NCBI RefSeq assembly: GCF_900499075.1
Contig: NZ_UIHC01000023.1
Coordinates: 1 to 51,822, forward strand
From: Roseinatronobacter ekhonensis
Lineage (GTDB): Bacteria; Pseudomonadota; Alphaproteobacteria; Rhodobacterales; Rhodobacteraceae
DNA: 51,822 nucleotides
Direction: 5' to 3'
Below, piece after piece: positions 20,364-30,244 of the stretch (its first letter is position 1; the number at the start of each line of letters is the position of its first letter). A model generated the notes under the pieces. It was given only the letters and a program-made list of their open reading frames with translations. It was not told where the DNA came from and did no database searches. The translations under genes were made by a program, and so were the position numbers.

Positions 20364-21179
20364 CTACAATTTCAGACGCTTCCAGAGCCGGATCGCTGCC
20401 AACCCGGCCCGATTGCGCCGCCAGACCGGCAAAGCCGGGGGTGCGGTGCCCTGGCTGGCTTCTGCGGCGAATAGGGTCTTGATCATCGTGACCTGTTGGG
20501 GCGGCAGAAGCTGCGCCAAATCGAACGGGCTCTGCGGATCACCTGCGGGCGACGCATGCAAATCGCGGATATGAAGCAACCTGGGCGCGCCCATTGCCGG
20601 GCCCCAGATTTTCAGCAAATCGAGCAGGATCAGATTGTATTCCTGCGGGATAGCGCCCACCGAGATGTCCAGATCCCAACACAAGCGCCGCAAGGATGTC
20701 TGGTCGAATTGCCGCCCGGAGCTGTCCATATCCGCCGCCCAAGCGCGGGCAAGCTGGCGAACACGCCGACCGCGACGGAACACCATCACGCCGGAATTGA
20801 AATGCGGATACCAGCGCGGGATATCGGCCTGTTCGCGCAGCATAAACGCCGGTCGCGACCACCCGGTCATAGCCGAAAGCGGATAGACCCGCGCCATGCT
20901 GAACAATTCGGAAATATTGGTCAGCGGCACCGTATCGGCGTCGAGCATAATAGTGCGCGCAAAACGGCTGCGCCCCATGGCTTCCAGCTTGGGACGGTGC
21001 GTGCTGCGGTCTAGCCGGCATATGCGGTCAAAAACCGGATCGACGACGTCCTGATCGGTGAACAGGTCAATGCAGGCACCGGGGCAGACCTGCTTCAGGG
21101 TCCGCGCAGACCGACGGGCGAGGATGGTGTAATCCTCGCCCGTGGTGGCATAGACATACCCTTCGCGCGGGTGCGGCAT
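20364..21179 (-). CDS. Glycosyltransferase (GT8-like, DxD motif)
   Basis: This 271-residue protein has a nucleotide-sugar transferase fold of GT8/glycogenin type. Its N-terminus is EGYVYATTGEDYTILARRSARTLK, the metal-binding DxD motif is TIMLDADTVPL (about 81-91), and HFNSGVMVFRRG (about 130) is the typical acceptor-side N-S-G-V motif. The ATG at 21179 lies 6 bp after the mdh stop, so it is probably co-transcribed with mdh and ends ahead of the sucC promoter region. Substrate unknown; a surface polysaccharide or lipid sugar is plausible. Confidence 0.75.
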   Translation of the reverse strand: MPHPREGYVYATTGEDYTILARRSARTLKQVCPGACIDLFTDQDVVDPVFDRICRLDRSTHRPKLEAMGRSRFARTIMLDADTVPLTNISELFSMARVYPLSAMTGWSRPAFMLREQADIPRWYPHFNSGVMVFRRGRRVRQLARAWAADMDSSGRQFDQTSLRRLCWDLDISVGAIPQEYNLILLDLLKIWGPAMGAPRLLHIRDLHASPAGDPQSPFDLAQLLPPQQVTMIKTLFAAEASQGTAPPALPVWRRNRAGLAAIRLWKRLKL

Positions 21180-21184
21180 GCGCG

Positions 21185-22165
<981 letters not shown>

Positions 22166-22242
22166 TCAAAAAGATGGCACTTGCGTAGTCCGGTTTGCGG
22201 GCCTGCGCAAGGGTGCGGCCCCGTGGTCGCGCAAACAGTCGG

Positions 22243-22872
22243 CTAGAGGGGCAAGCCCTGCTCCAGCGCCGCGCGCATCTGATCCAGCGCAACCGCCAGA
22301 TTTTCATCGACAATGTGCAGGTATTCGGTCCAGCTATGCAGCCCTTCCAGTGGGTCCGCACCGTCGGAAATGCCGCGCAGCGCGATCAGCGGCAGGGCGT
22401 GGCGCTGGCAGGCGCGCAGCACCGCAAAGCTTTCCATATCGACCATATCCTGCGCGATCTGGTTATAGGCGGCGCCGGTGACGACATTCGCACCGGTCGA
22501 CAGGCTGGCGGGCACCAGCCCCGGCACCATTGGTGCAAGCGGCAAAACCGCGGGCAGGTCCAGAAGCGGGGTCGCGCCTTTCTCGAACCCGAGGGCAGAG
22601 GCATCCATATCGCGGTAGGCCACATGGCTGGCTTGGTAAACCGCGCAATGCTTCAGCCGCGCAGAGCCGGCCGACCCAAGGCTGACCACCAGATCGGGCA
22701 AGGCCCCGTCGCGGGCCAGCCCTTCGAGCGTTGCGGCCATCACGGTTGCGGCCTCTACCGGGCCGATACCCGTCATCAACGGTGCGATGCGGGCCTGCAG
22801 ATGCGGGCCGTATTCGGGCGCCGCCGCCATCTGGAACAGCACCCGCGCGCTTCCCCATGTCTCGATCCTCAT
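22243..22872 (-). CDS. 5'-methylthioadenosine/S-adenosylhomocysteine nucleosidase-like protein
   Basis: This 209-residue protein has the purine phosphorylase/uridine phosphorylase fold. The conserved motifs are LMTGIGPVEAATVMAATL (about 32-49) and the purine-binding/catalytic segments DMVDMESFAVLRAC and IALRGISDGAD (about 149-178, with the catalytic Asp after I-S). Such enzymes hydrolyse MTA or SAH to adenine plus thioribose or thioribosyl-homocysteine. I start it at the ATG 22872 (MRIETWG); a TTG six codons upstream is less likely. It lies downstream of no obvious partner gene. Confidence 0.78.
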   Translation of the reverse strand: MRIETWGSARVLFQMAAAPEYGPHLQARIAPLMTGIGPVEAATVMAATLEGLARDGALPDLVVSLGSAGSARLKHCAVYQASHVAYRDMDASALGFEKGATPLLDLPAVLPLAPMVPGLVPASLSTGANVVTGAAYNQIAQDMVDMESFAVLRACQRHALPLIALRGISDGADPLEGLHSWTEYLHIVDENLAVALDQMRAALEQGLPL

Positions 22873-23070
22873 GGACGCACCGCGCCGCAAGGCGACGTTG
22901 CAGAAATGACAGATACGCCGGACATGAGGCCCCCTTGAACGGTCTTTGCGTCAGCTAACACCATTCCCACACGGCCCGCAATCGGCGGACCGATCCGCAA
23001 CCACGGGGTTGCGCCGCTTTTGCGACAAATTCGCATTGCCACAGCACCCGTGCCGCCCCATATCTGGGGT

Positions 23071-23763
23071 ATGCTGAAACTTGCGCCAGTCCTTTTGGCC
23101 ATCGGATATGCGGTGGCGATGTATCTGCTCTCTAGCTGGCGCACCAAGCGCGAGCTGGATGCCAAATCGTCGGCGCTGGCCGACCCCAAGCTGAAAAAGC
23201 TGACGGATCACTTTGCCGATGCCGTCGGCGTGCCCGCCATCAAGGTTCATATATACGAGATTGAACCGGTCAACGGGCTGGCCGCGCCGGACGGGCGCAT
23301 CTTCATCACCCGCGGGTTCTATAACAAGTATCGTTCGGGAGAGGTCACGGCAGAGGAAATGGCCAGCGTGATCGCGCACGAGCTGGGCCATGTCGCCCTT
23401 GGCCATACCCGCAAACGCATGATCGACTTTTCGGGCACGAATGCCATTCGCATGGGGCTCGCCGCGGTGTTCAACCGCTTTTTACCGGGTCTTGGAGTGG
23501 TGATCGCGAATGCCCTGACCGCGCTGCTGGCCGCAAAGCTCAGCCGCAACGACGAATACGAGGCGGATGCCTATGCCTCGGCGCTGCTGGTAAAGGCCGG
23601 CATTGGCACGGCTCCGCAAAAAACCCTTTTTCAAAAACTGGACGTTTTGACGGGTGTCGGGGGCGGCATGCCTGCATGGCTTATGAGCCACCCCGCAACA
23701 CAAGAGCGCATCCGCGCCATAGAGGAAAACGAAGCGCGCTGGAAATTGCATCCGGAAGGATAG
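23071..23763 (+). CDS. M48 family membrane metallopeptidase
   Basis: This 230-residue protein has one N-terminal hydrophobic segment (about 3-20) and the zinc motif ASVIAHELGHVALGH (about 103-117). The third ligand region is SRNDEYEADAYASALL (about 168-183), as in HtpX/BepA-type M48 peptidases. A second weak hydrophobic stretch (about 130-160) may touch the membrane. The ATG at 23071 places the membrane anchor at the N-terminus. It is probably inner-membrane quality control. It is convergent with edd, with a hairpin repeat between them. Confidence 0.85.
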   Translation: MLKLAPVLLAIGYAVAMYLLSSWRTKRELDAKSSALADPKLKKLTDHFADAVGVPAIKVHIYEIEPVNGLAAPDGRIFITRGFYNKYRSGEVTAEEMASVIAHELGHVALGHTRKRMIDFSGTNAIRMGLAAVFNRFLPGLGVVIANALTALLAAKLSRNDEYEADAYASALLVKAGIGTAPQKTLFQKLDVLTGVGGGMPAWLMSHPATQERIRAIEENEARWKLHPEG

Positions 23764-23764
23764 A

Positions 23765-23829
23765 GGGGGCGCTGCCCCCGGTGCGCTTGCGCGCCCCTCC
23801 CCCGGGATATTTGTGCAAGGATGAAAGGG
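23765..23829 (+). repeat. Intergenic hairpin repeat, copy 3
   Basis: GGGGGC and GCCCCC (23765-23779) form a 6-bp stem with loop GCT. A second GCGC-rich stem follows, then the core CCTCCCCCGGGATATTTGTG with GCAAGGATGAA. It matches the copies at 3118-3176 and 11129-11197. Here it sits between convergent genes (the M48 peptidase and edd) and may terminate both. Confidence 0.7.
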
Positions 23830-25635
23830 TCAGACGACGACCCCTGCCCCTTCGGTGGAATCGCCGACAGTGGCACGGAAGGCGCGGAAGAGTTCGCGGC
23901 CAATGCCGTAATCATTTTCCGACAGGTCGATGCTAAGCGGCGTGCGGCTGTCGAAATCGGCTTCCAACACGTCGAGTGTGCCTTTGGCGGCATCCAGCCG
24001 GACCATGTCGCCATCGCGGAGCTTTGACAGCGGGCCGCCCTTGGCTGCTTCGGGCGCGACATGGATCGCGGCGGGCACCTTGCCACTGGCCCCCGACATG
24101 CGACCGTCGGTCACAAGCGCAACTTTGAGGCCGCGATCCTGAAGCACCGACAGGATTGGCGTCAGCGAGTGCAATTCCGGCATACCATTGGCCGCAGGGC
24201 CCTGAAAGCGGACGACGACGATGGTATCTTCGGTAATCTCTCCGGCCTGAAACGCCGTTTTGACCGATGTCTGATCGTGGAAGATCCGCGCGCGCGCCTC
24301 GATGACATGGCGCGACGGGTCCACTGCCGACACCTTGATGACGCCCTGCCCCAGATTGCCCGAAAGCTGGGTCAAACCACCGGTTTTCTGGAACGGCTCT
24401 GAAAGCGGGCGCAGAATCTTGGCGTTCAGGGTTTCGCCCGCGCCATCTTCCCAGACCAGTGCGCCATCCTTAAGCTTGGGTTCCTGCGCGTAGCGTGTCA
24501 GACCGTCGCCTGCAACTGTGCTGACATCCTCGTGCAACAAGCCAGCGTCGAGCAGTTCGCCGATCATGAAGCCCAAACCGCCTGCCGCGTGGAAATGGTT
24601 CACATCAGCCAGACCGTTGGGATAGACCTTGGCCATCAGCGGCACGGTGGCCGAGATATCGGCGAAATCCTCAAGCGCGAGGTGAATACCCGCCGCGCGC
24701 GCCATGGCGGGCAGATGCAGCACAAGGTTGGTCGACCCGCCCGTCGCCATCAGCCCGACCATGCCATTCACGAAGGCACGTTCATCCAGCACCTGCCCAG
24801 CGGGGCGGTAGTCATTGCCAAGCGCGGTAATTTCCAACGCGCGTTGGGCAGAGGCTGTCGTCAGCGCCTCTCGCAGTGGCGTGCCGGGATTGACGAAGCT
24901 CGCACCGGGCAGGTGCAGCCCCATGAATTCCATCAGCATCTGGTTCGTGTTGGCCGTGCCGTAAAAGGTACAGGTGCCCGGCCCGTGATAGCTGGCCATT
25001 TCGGCCTTCATCAGCTCTTCGCGCCCGATCTCGCCCTTGGCGAATTGCTGGCGCACGCGCGATTTTTCGTCGTTGGGCAAACCGCTGACCATCGGACCGG
25101 CGGGCACGAACACCGTCGGAACGTGCCCGAAGGTGGCAGCCGCAATTATCAGCCCCGGCACGATCTTGTCGCAGACGCCCAGGTAGACGGCGGCATCAAA
25201 GCAATTATGGCTCATGGCGACACCGGCCGCCAAGGCAATCGTGTCGCGCGAAAACAGCGACAGCTCCATCCCCGGCTGGCCTTGGGTCACACCGTCGCAC
25301 ATGGCCGGAACACCGCCCGCGACCTGCGCAGTGGCCCCAACGGCACGGGCCGCGGCGCGAATCTTCTCTGGGTAATGTTCGAACGGCTGATGCGCCGACA
25401 GCATGTCGTTATAGGCCGTGACAATGCCCAAGTTGGGCGCGCGCCCTTCTGCCAGCGTGTCCTTGTCGCCTGACATGGCTGCATAGGCATGGGCCTGATT
25501 GCCACAAGACAGATGCGCGCGCACCGGCCCGGCTTCGGCGGCGCGGTTCATACGGTCCAGATACTGGTCGCGACTGTTTTTCGATCGCGCGCGAATACGG
25601 TCGGTCACGGCTTCGATGGTGGGATTGAGGGGCAT
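23830..25635 (-). CDS. edd: 6-phosphogluconate dehydratase (Entner-Doudoroff)
   Basis: Dehydrates 6-phosphogluconate to 2-keto-3-deoxy-6-phosphogluconate. The 601-residue protein is an IlvD/Edd-type iron-sulfur dehydratase. It has cluster-region cysteines in [20 protein letters not shown] and [20 protein letters not shown] (about 140-220). It also has [21 protein letters not shown] (about 305) and the C-terminal [19 protein letters not shown] (about 510). GGAGG lies 8 bp before the ATG at 25635, favouring it over the upstream ATG. A GTTAGCGCTAAC palindrome 50 bp upstream suggests LacI-family (CceR-type) control. No eda gene is adjacent in this window. Confidence 0.95.
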   Translation of the reverse strand: MPLNPTIEAVTDRIRARSKNSRDQYLDRMNRAAEAGPVRAHLSCGNQAHAYAAMSGDKDTLAEGRAPNLGIVTAYNDMLSAHQPFEHYPEKIRAAARAVGATAQVAGGVPAMCDGVTQGQPGMELSLFSRDTIALAAGVAMSHNCFDAAVYLGVCDKIVPGLIIAAATFGHVPTVFVPAGPMVSGLPNDEKSRVRQQFAKGEIGREELMKAEMASYHGPGTCTFYGTANTNQMLMEFMGLHLPGASFVNPGTPLREALTTASAQRALEITALGNDYRPAGQVLDERAFVNGMVGLMATGGSTNLVLHLPAMARAAGIHLALEDFADISATVPLMAKVYPNGLADVNHFHAAGGLGFMIGELLDAGLLHEDVSTVAGDGLTRYAQEPKLKDGALVWEDGAGETLNAKILRPLSEPFQKTGGLTQLSGNLGQGVIKVSAVDPSRHVIEARARIFHDQTSVKTAFQAGEITEDTIVVVRFQGPAANGMPELHSLTPILSVLQDRGLKVALVTDGRMSGASGKVPAAIHVAPEAAKGGPLSKLRDGDMVRLDAAKGTLDVLEADFDSRTPLSIDLSENDYGIGRELFRAFRATVGDSTEGAGVVV

Positions 25636-25685
25636 GGCGTGTCCTCCGGTCACAGGCTGTGCGTGGTTTGGGGATGATGTAACAA

Positions 25686-25697
25686 GTTAGCGCTAAC
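25686..25697. promoter_or_regulatory. LacI-family operator (CceR-type) upstream of edd
   Basis: GTTAGCGCTAAC is a perfect 12-bp palindrome with the central CG typical of LacI-family operators, flanked by AACAA/AAATC. It lies 51-62 bp before the edd ATG. In Rhodobacter sphaeroides the LacI-family regulator CceR represses Entner-Doudoroff genes and responds to 6-phosphogluconate. I believe its site is of this kind, but the exact published motif is from memory. Confidence 0.65.
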
Positions 25698-25822
25698 AAA
25701 TCAATGATAACCGGATAGCGTTGCAGGGCGCGCAAGGCGGGATTGCGAAACTGGCGGGTGCATTGCTGCGGCGCGGCATCTAAATACAGCGCAACACTGT
25801 AAAGCTTTTCATGGAGCAAAAG

Positions 25823-25978
25823 ATGCAAGACCACACTGATTTCGCTGTTGATATGGCCGACCTGACCCGGCTGGAGCGTGAGGCGCGCCAGCTGCGCGCT
25901 GCATTTATGGCAGAGATGTTGACCGCCGCTTGGCATGGTCTGGCCAGCCTGTTCGCGACCCGCCGCACCGCAAGCTAA
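25823..25978 (+). CDS. Small hypothetical protein upstream of purF
   Basis: A 51-codon ORF starts MQDHTDFAVDMADLTRLERE and ends FATRRTAS. It is amphipathic-helical (LEREARQLRAAFMAEMLTAAWHGLASLF), with no membrane segment or cysteine. GGAG lies about 8 bp before the ATG at 25823; an in-frame ATG at 25811 is also possible. It is reminiscent of the many short basic alphaproteobacterial proteins with unknown roles, though I cannot place it in DUF1127. It lies 75 bp before purF. Confidence 0.5.
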   Translation: MQDHTDFAVDMADLTRLEREARQLRAAFMAEMLTAAWHGLASLFATRRTAS

Positions 25979-26052
25979 GCTACAAACAGGTGACAGCCCC
26001 AGCACAATGCGTTAGACGGGGCGCAACTTCTGGCCTGCCGCGAGTTGCCCCC

Positions 26053-27507
26053 ATGCTCAGCCACCCTTTCGATGATGACAAGCTCCGCGAAGAATGCGGC
26101 GTATTTGGATGTATCGGGGTGGAAGATGCCGCAAGTTTCGTCGCTCTTGGCCTGCACGCGCTGCAACATCGTGGACAAGAAGCTGGCGGCATCATCACGC
26201 ATCACCCCGAATCGGGCTTTCAATCTGCGCATAGGTTCGGGCTAGTTCGTGACAATTTCACGAAACAGGGCGTGATCGAAACCCTGCCGGGGCGCATCGG
26301 CATCGGCCATGTGCGGTATTCGACCGCCGGGTCCAAAGGGGCCACGCAAATCCGCGATGTGCAGCCCTTCTTTGGCGAATTTGCCATGGGTGGTGCTGCG
26401 ATTGCGCATAATGGCAACATCACCAACGCAGACGCCATCCGGCGTGAGCTGATCGAACGCGGGTCGATCTTTCAATCCAGCTCTGACAGCGAATGCCTGA
26501 TCCACCTGATGGCGCGGTCGTTCCAGAAAACCATTCCAGAGCGCATGAAAGACGCGCTGCGCCGCGCCGAGGGCGCGTTTTCGGTCGTGGCCATGACCCG
26601 GACCAAGCTGATCGGCGTGCGCGACCCGCTGGGCGTGCGTCCTCTGGTACTGGGCAAACTGCATGATGGCTGGGCGCTGGCATCTGAAACCTGCGCGCTC
26701 GACATCATCGGCGCAGATTTCGTGCGAGAGATTGAGCCGGGCGAGATGGTTGTCATCAGTGACAAGGGCGTTGAAAGCATGCGCCCCTTCGCGCCGCAAA
26801 AATCGCGGTTTTGCGTGTTCGAACATGTCTATTTCTCGCGCCCCGACAGTTTTTTCGGCGGTCGGTCCGTGTATGAAACACGTCGCCGCATCGGGGTGGA
26901 ACTGGCGCGCGAAGCGCCGGTCGAGGCTGACTTGGTCTGCCCTGTGCCCGATAGCGGCACGCCTGCCGCCATCGGCTACAGCCAGGAATCCGGCATCGAA
27001 TTCGCGCTTGGAATTACCCGCAATCAGTATATGGGGCGCACCTTTATCGAGCCGAGCCAGCAGATCCGCTCTATGGGCGTGCGGCTGAAGCTGAACGTGA
27101 ACCGCGCGCTTATTCGCGGCAAGCGCATCATTCTGGTTGACGATTCGGTGGTGCGCGGCACAACCAGCCAGAAGATCAAGGAAATGATCATCGAGGCTGG
27201 TGCGAAAGAGGTGCATTTCCGCATCGCGTCACCGCCCACGGCATGGCCCTGCTTTTACGGGGTGGACACGCCCGACCGCGAAAACCTGCTGGCCGCGCGC
27301 ATGACGGAAGATGAAATGCGCGACCATATCGGGGTGGACAGTCTGAAATTCGTCTCGCTCAACGGGCTATACCGGGCCGCGGGCGAAGCCGAAGGCCGCG
27401 ACAATGCCTGCCCGCAATATTGCGATGCGTGTTTCTCGGGCGAATACCCGGTGGCCCCGCATGACATGCTGGAACGCGGGTTCCAACCCAAATACGCGGC
27501 GGAATGA
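26053..27507 (+). CDS. purF: Amidophosphoribosyltransferase
   Basis: Catalyses the first committed purine step, PRPP plus glutamine to phosphoribosylamine. The 484-residue protein begins with a propeptide of about 14 residues ahead of the catalytic cysteine in EECGVFGCIG (Cys15). The glutaminase domain has ALQHRGQEAGG and HVRYSTAGS. The phosphoribosyltransferase domain has the PRPP motif IILVDDSVVRGTTS (about 357-370). Propeptide plus several conserved cysteines (VCPVPDSG, WPCFYGVD, CPQYCDACF near the end) suggest the Bacillus-type enzyme with a 4Fe-4S cluster. Its stop overlaps the DUF1284 start by 4 bp. Confidence 0.96.
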   Translation: MLSHPFDDDKLREECGVFGCIGVEDAASFVALGLHALQHRGQEAGGIITHHPESGFQSAHRFGLVRDNFTKQGVIETLPGRIGIGHVRYSTAGSKGATQIRDVQPFFGEFAMGGAAIAHNGNITNADAIRRELIERGSIFQSSSDSECLIHLMARSFQKTIPERMKDALRRAEGAFSVVAMTRTKLIGVRDPLGVRPLVLGKLHDGWALASETCALDIIGADFVREIEPGEMVVISDKGVESMRPFAPQKSRFCVFEHVYFSRPDSFFGGRSVYETRRRIGVELAREAPVEADLVCPVPDSGTPAAIGYSQESGIEFALGITRNQYMGRTFIEPSQQIRSMGVRLKLNVNRALIRGKRIILVDDSVVRGTTSQKIKEMIIEAGAKEVHFRIASPPTAWPCFYGVDTPDRENLLAARMTEDEMRDHIGVDSLKFVSLNGLYRAAGEAEGRDNACPQYCDACFSGEYPVAPHDMLERGFQPKYAAE

Positions 27508-27914
27508 TCCGGTTCAGACCGCATCATTTCCTGTGTGCCTTGGGGTTTCAGGGCAAGGGCTATTCCGAGGAATTCAGCGCCAACATGGCAAGGATCGTCG
27601 ACCGCTTGCGCGGGCCGGGTGGCGGCGATCTGATGTTGCAAGTGACGCATCAGGCCGATGCGATCTGCGCCCCCTGCCCCCACAAGCGCGGCTTGGGCTG
27701 CGAGAAATCCGCAAAGATCACGGCGTTGGACAGTCGCCATGCGGCGGCTTTGCGGTTGGACGATGGGGACAGCCTGACATGGGACGACGCGCAGGCGCGC
27801 ATTCGGGCACATGTTGCACCCGGCGATCTGCAAACGCTTTGTGCGGGCTGCGCGTGGTTGGAATTGGGTCTGTGCGAGGATGCGCTCGCGCGTCTTCACT
27901 TCGACCGCGCATAA
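27504..27914 (+). CDS. DUF1284 domain protein
   Basis: This 136-residue cytoplasmic protein opens with MIRFRPHHFLCALGFQGKGYS, the diagnostic DUF1284 motif. It has cysteine pairs ICAPCPHKRGLGCE (about 54-67) and LCAGCAWLELGLCE (about 113-126), which look like an iron-sulfur or zinc site. Its ATG overlaps the purF stop (ATGA), indicating translational coupling. The family has no established function; the coupling to purF may be local. Confidence 0.85.
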   Translation: MIRFRPHHFLCALGFQGKGYSEEFSANMARIVDRLRGPGGGDLMLQVTHQADAICAPCPHKRGLGCEKSAKITALDSRHAAALRLDDGDSLTWDDAQARIRAHVAPGDLQTLCAGCAWLELGLCEDALARLHFDRA

Positions 27915-27941
27915 AAAAGGCGGGCCAAAAGCCCGCCTTTT
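27915..27941. terminator. Bidirectional Rho-independent terminator
   Basis: AAAAGGCGGGC (27915-27925) and GCCCGCCTTTT (27931-27941) form a perfect stem whose A- and T-tracts would terminate transcription from both sides. It lies between the convergent DUF1284 gene and bioY, serving both. Confidence 0.9.
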
Positions 27942-27957
27942 CAAAGATTTGGCGTGA

Positions 27958-28527
27958 TTACTTCACGCGATCTTTCAGGGCTTTGAAGGCACCCGAAACG
28001 ATCAAAGCCGCGACAGCTACCTTGACCAGTTCGCCCAGCAGGAAAGGTGCAGCCCCGGCCATGAACGCGCCTTGCAGGTTCAGCGGCGTGACGGCGGTCA
28101 GCCATGCAATGCCCGGCACGAACAGCAGTGCGGTTGCGATCAGTGCGGCTGCAAACAGACCAAAGCCACGGTCAAACCCACGCTCTACCAACCAGCCCAT
28201 GGCGAACGCCATGGCGACAAAGCCGAACAGGAAGCCGCCGGTCGGCCCCATCAGCGGCACCAAGCCCGCAGCACCTCCGGCAAAAACCGGAAAGCCCACG
28301 GCCCCTTGCGCAAGGTATGCCACAAGCGTGGCCCCCGCCAAACGCGACCCGTAGGTCAGGCCAATCAGCATGATGGCCAGCGTTTGCAGCGTCATCGGGA
28401 CCGGGAACATCGGAACGCTGACCTGCGCGGACATGCCGACCAGCACAGAGCCGAAAACGACCATGGCCACTTTGCGGGCCAGCGAGCTATCCGCGCCCAA
28501 GCTTGTCATCAGAGGAGTATGAGCCAT
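27958..28527 (-). CDS. bioY: Biotin transporter substrate-binding subunit BioY
   Basis: Membrane S-component that captures biotin and, with energy-coupling factor subunits or alone, imports it. The 189-residue protein has six hydrophobic segments. It carries the BioY pattern SVPMFPVPMTLQTLAIMLIG (about 37-56) and GPTGGFLFGFVAMAFAMGWL (about 96). The ATG at 28527 (MAHTPLM) is preceded by a G-rich ribosome-binding site; an upstream ATG adds an unlikely extension. No bioMN partner genes are present in this window. Confidence 0.92.
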   Translation of the reverse strand: MAHTPLMTSLGADSSLARKVAMVVFGSVLVGMSAQVSVPMFPVPMTLQTLAIMLIGLTYGSRLAGATLVAYLAQGAVGFPVFAGGAAGLVPLMGPTGGFLFGFVAMAFAMGWLVERGFDRGFGLFAAALIATALLFVPGIAWLTAVTPLNLQGAFMAGAAPFLLGELVKVAVAALIVSGAFKALKDRVK

Positions 28528-28766
28528 GAAAGCCCCCTTTTTTGCGAAACATTCTTGCGCCACTTATGCGACAGACATGCCGCGCTGACAAGAGCGCGTG
28601 CATTTGTTTGCGCGCCCAAGGACGCCCGTGCTTGCACCCTGCCCCGTTTGCCGCTAAGGGGACACATCTTTCCGCAAAGGGTTCACCGGCGCAGCTCTCG
28701 TAGGCAGGGGCGGAAAGGTCATTGCCCTGCTTTTTGAAATGCGCCCCGTATAAGAATGGAGATCGC

Positions 28767-29120
28767 ATGCCGCTATACGAGCATGTCATGATCGCGCGTC
28801 AGGATCTGTCGAACACGCAAGCTGAAGCGCTTATCGAACATTTCGGCACGGTTCTGGCCGATAATGGCGGGACACTGGTTGATCACGAATATTGGGGCGT
28901 GAAAACCATGTCCTACAAGATCAACAAGAACCGCAAGGGCCACTACGCCTTTCTGCGTTCCGACGCCCCGGCACCCGCGGTGCAGGAGATGGAACGCCTG
29001 ATGCGCCTGCATGATGATGTCATGCGTGTGCTGACCGTGAAGGTCGACGCGCATGAAGAGGGCCCCTCGGCCCAGATGCAGAAACGTGACGAGCGCGAAC
29101 CGCGCCGCCGCGCATCTTGA
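28767..29120 (+). CDS. rpsF: 30S ribosomal protein bS6
   Basis: The 117-residue protein begins MPLYEHVMIARQDLSNTQAE and has the bS6 core GVKTMSYKINKNRKGHYAFL (about 44-63). It binds uS15/bS18 on the 30S platform. A charged tail (QKRDEREPRRRAS) extends it beyond the E. coli globular core. TGGAGA lies before the ATG at 28767. It is followed at 14 bp by rpsR and then rplI, the conserved operon; priB is absent, as usual outside gamma/beta-proteobacteria. Confidence 0.97.
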   Translation: MPLYEHVMIARQDLSNTQAEALIEHFGTVLADNGGTLVDHEYWGVKTMSYKINKNRKGHYAFLRSDAPAPAVQEMERLMRLHDDVMRVLTVKVDAHEEGPSAQMQKRDEREPRRRAS

Positions 29121-29134
29121 AGGAGAGCTGAACC

Positions 29135-29362
29135 ATGGCTACAAAACCGTTTTTCCGCCGCCGCAAGGTCTGCCCCTTCTCGGGCGACAATGCAACCAAG
29201 ATCGACTACAAGGACACGCGTCTGCTGCAACGCTATATTTCCGAGCGTGGCAAGATCGTGCCCTCGCGTATCACCGCCGTGTCGGCCAAGAAGCAACGCG
29301 AACTGGCCCGCGCCATCAAGCGCGCCCGTTTCCTTGCGCTTCTGCCCTACGCTGTGAAGTAA
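29135..29362 (+). CDS. rpsR: 30S ribosomal protein bS18
   Basis: This 75-residue basic protein has the bS18 signature [20 protein letters not shown] (about 25-44) and ends [17 protein letters not shown]. It binds bS6 and the 16S platform. AAGGAGAGCTGA is just upstream of the ATG. The N-terminal [10 protein letters not shown] with a Cys is common for this protein; a single Cys argues against a zinc ribbon here. Confidence 0.97.
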   Translation: MATKPFFRRRKVCPFSGDNATKIDYKDTRLLQRYISERGKIVPSRITAVSAKKQRELARAIKRARFLALLPYAVK

Positions 29363-29374
29363 GGAGAACAGAAC

Positions 29375-29992
29375 ATGCAAGTTATCCTACTGGAACGCGT
29401 GGCCAAGCTTGGCCAGATGGGCGATGTCGTCAACGTCAAGCCCGGATACGCCCGCAACTTCCTTCTGCCGCAGGGCAAGGCGCTGCGCGCCTCTGACGAC
29501 AACGTCAAATCCTTTGAAGCCCGCAAGGCCGATCTGGAAGCGCAGAACCTTGAAACCAAGAAAGAAGCGCAGGCTGTGGCCGAACGTCTGGATGGCACGA
29601 CCTATGTCGTGATCCGTCAGGCATCGGATGCGGGCGCGCTGTATGGCTCTGTCAGCACCCGCGACGTGGCCGACCTGCTGGCCGAAGCCGATGTCACCAT
29701 CGAGCGTCGCCAGATCGTGATCGGCCAGCCGATCAAGATCCTTGGCCTGCACACGATCACGCTGAACCTGCACCCCGAAGTGGATGCAGAAATCCGCCTG
29801 AACGTCGCCCGCTCGACCGAGGAAGCCGAATTGCAGGCATCCGGCAAGTCCATTCAGGAGCTGGCCGCCGAAGAAGAAGCTGCCGCCGAATTCGAAATCT
29901 CGGAACTGTTCGACGAAATCGGCAGTGCCGGCATGGACGATGACGACGACCCGCGCGGTCAAGGCAACAGCGAAGACCCCCGCGACGCCTGA
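29375..29992 (+). CDS. rplI: 50S ribosomal protein bL9
   Basis: This 205-residue protein has the bL9 N-domain [21 protein letters not shown], with [19 protein letters not shown] (about 22-40) and a long linker helix. The C-domain follows at about 75-150. It is longer than the E. coli protein because of an acidic C-terminal tail (about 150-205: [18 protein letters not shown] and an Asp run), which is typical of alphaproteobacteria. It is the last gene of the rpsF-rpsR-rplI operon and is followed by a strong hairpin. Confidence 0.97.
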   Translation: MQVILLERVAKLGQMGDVVNVKPGYARNFLLPQGKALRASDDNVKSFEARKADLEAQNLETKKEAQAVAERLDGTTYVVIRQASDAGALYGSVSTRDVADLLAEADVTIERRQIVIGQPIKILGLHTITLNLHPEVDAEIRLNVARSTEEAELQASGKSIQELAAEEEAAAEFEISELFDEIGSAGMDDDDDPRGQGNSEDPRDA

Positions 29993-30016
29993 TCGCATCC
30001 AGTCTATCGACCTCTA

Positions 30017-30044
30017 TACACCCGCCAGCAACCTGGCGGGTGTA
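30017..30044 (+). terminator. Terminator after rplI
   Basis: TACACCCGCCAG (30017-30028) and CTGGCGGGTGTA (30033-30044) form a perfect 12-bp stem with a 4-nt loop CAAC, followed by TTCATTTG. It closes the ribosomal-protein operon 24 bp after the stop. Confidence 0.85.
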
Positions 30045-30167
30045 TTCATTTGCGTTCCCGCGCAAGCCGCATTTTCGGGCAGATTTCCCGTTGCATGTGC
30101 TTTGCCGGAAACAGACGGCCTTATTCAGCGGCCACGGGGTTGTTCATACCCAGTTCGCGCCCTACAT

Positions 30168-30183
30168 ATTCATACAACTGAAA
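30168..30183. promoter_or_regulatory. Candidate BigR/SqrR-type operator
   Basis: ATTC-ATACAACT-GAAA at 30168-30183 is one base short of the ATTC-N8-GAAT type of palindrome that I recall for BigR/SqrR-class repressors. It lies 62 bp upstream of the sqrR-like ATG in AT-rich DNA. This would fit autoregulation and control of the downstream sulfur transporter. The exact operator is inferred, not proven. Confidence 0.45.
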
Positions 30184-30244
30184 CTGACCGTGCCGACTAC
30201 CGTCGCGCCGCCCGCGACGGAATTATGAGGAAGGTAGTGCTGCC

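Noticed and set aside
28528-28766. BioR operator (TTATCTATAA-like) or riboswitch upstream of bioY
   Set aside because: No such palindrome and no conserved riboswitch core were found in the 239-bp spacer between bioY and rpsF.
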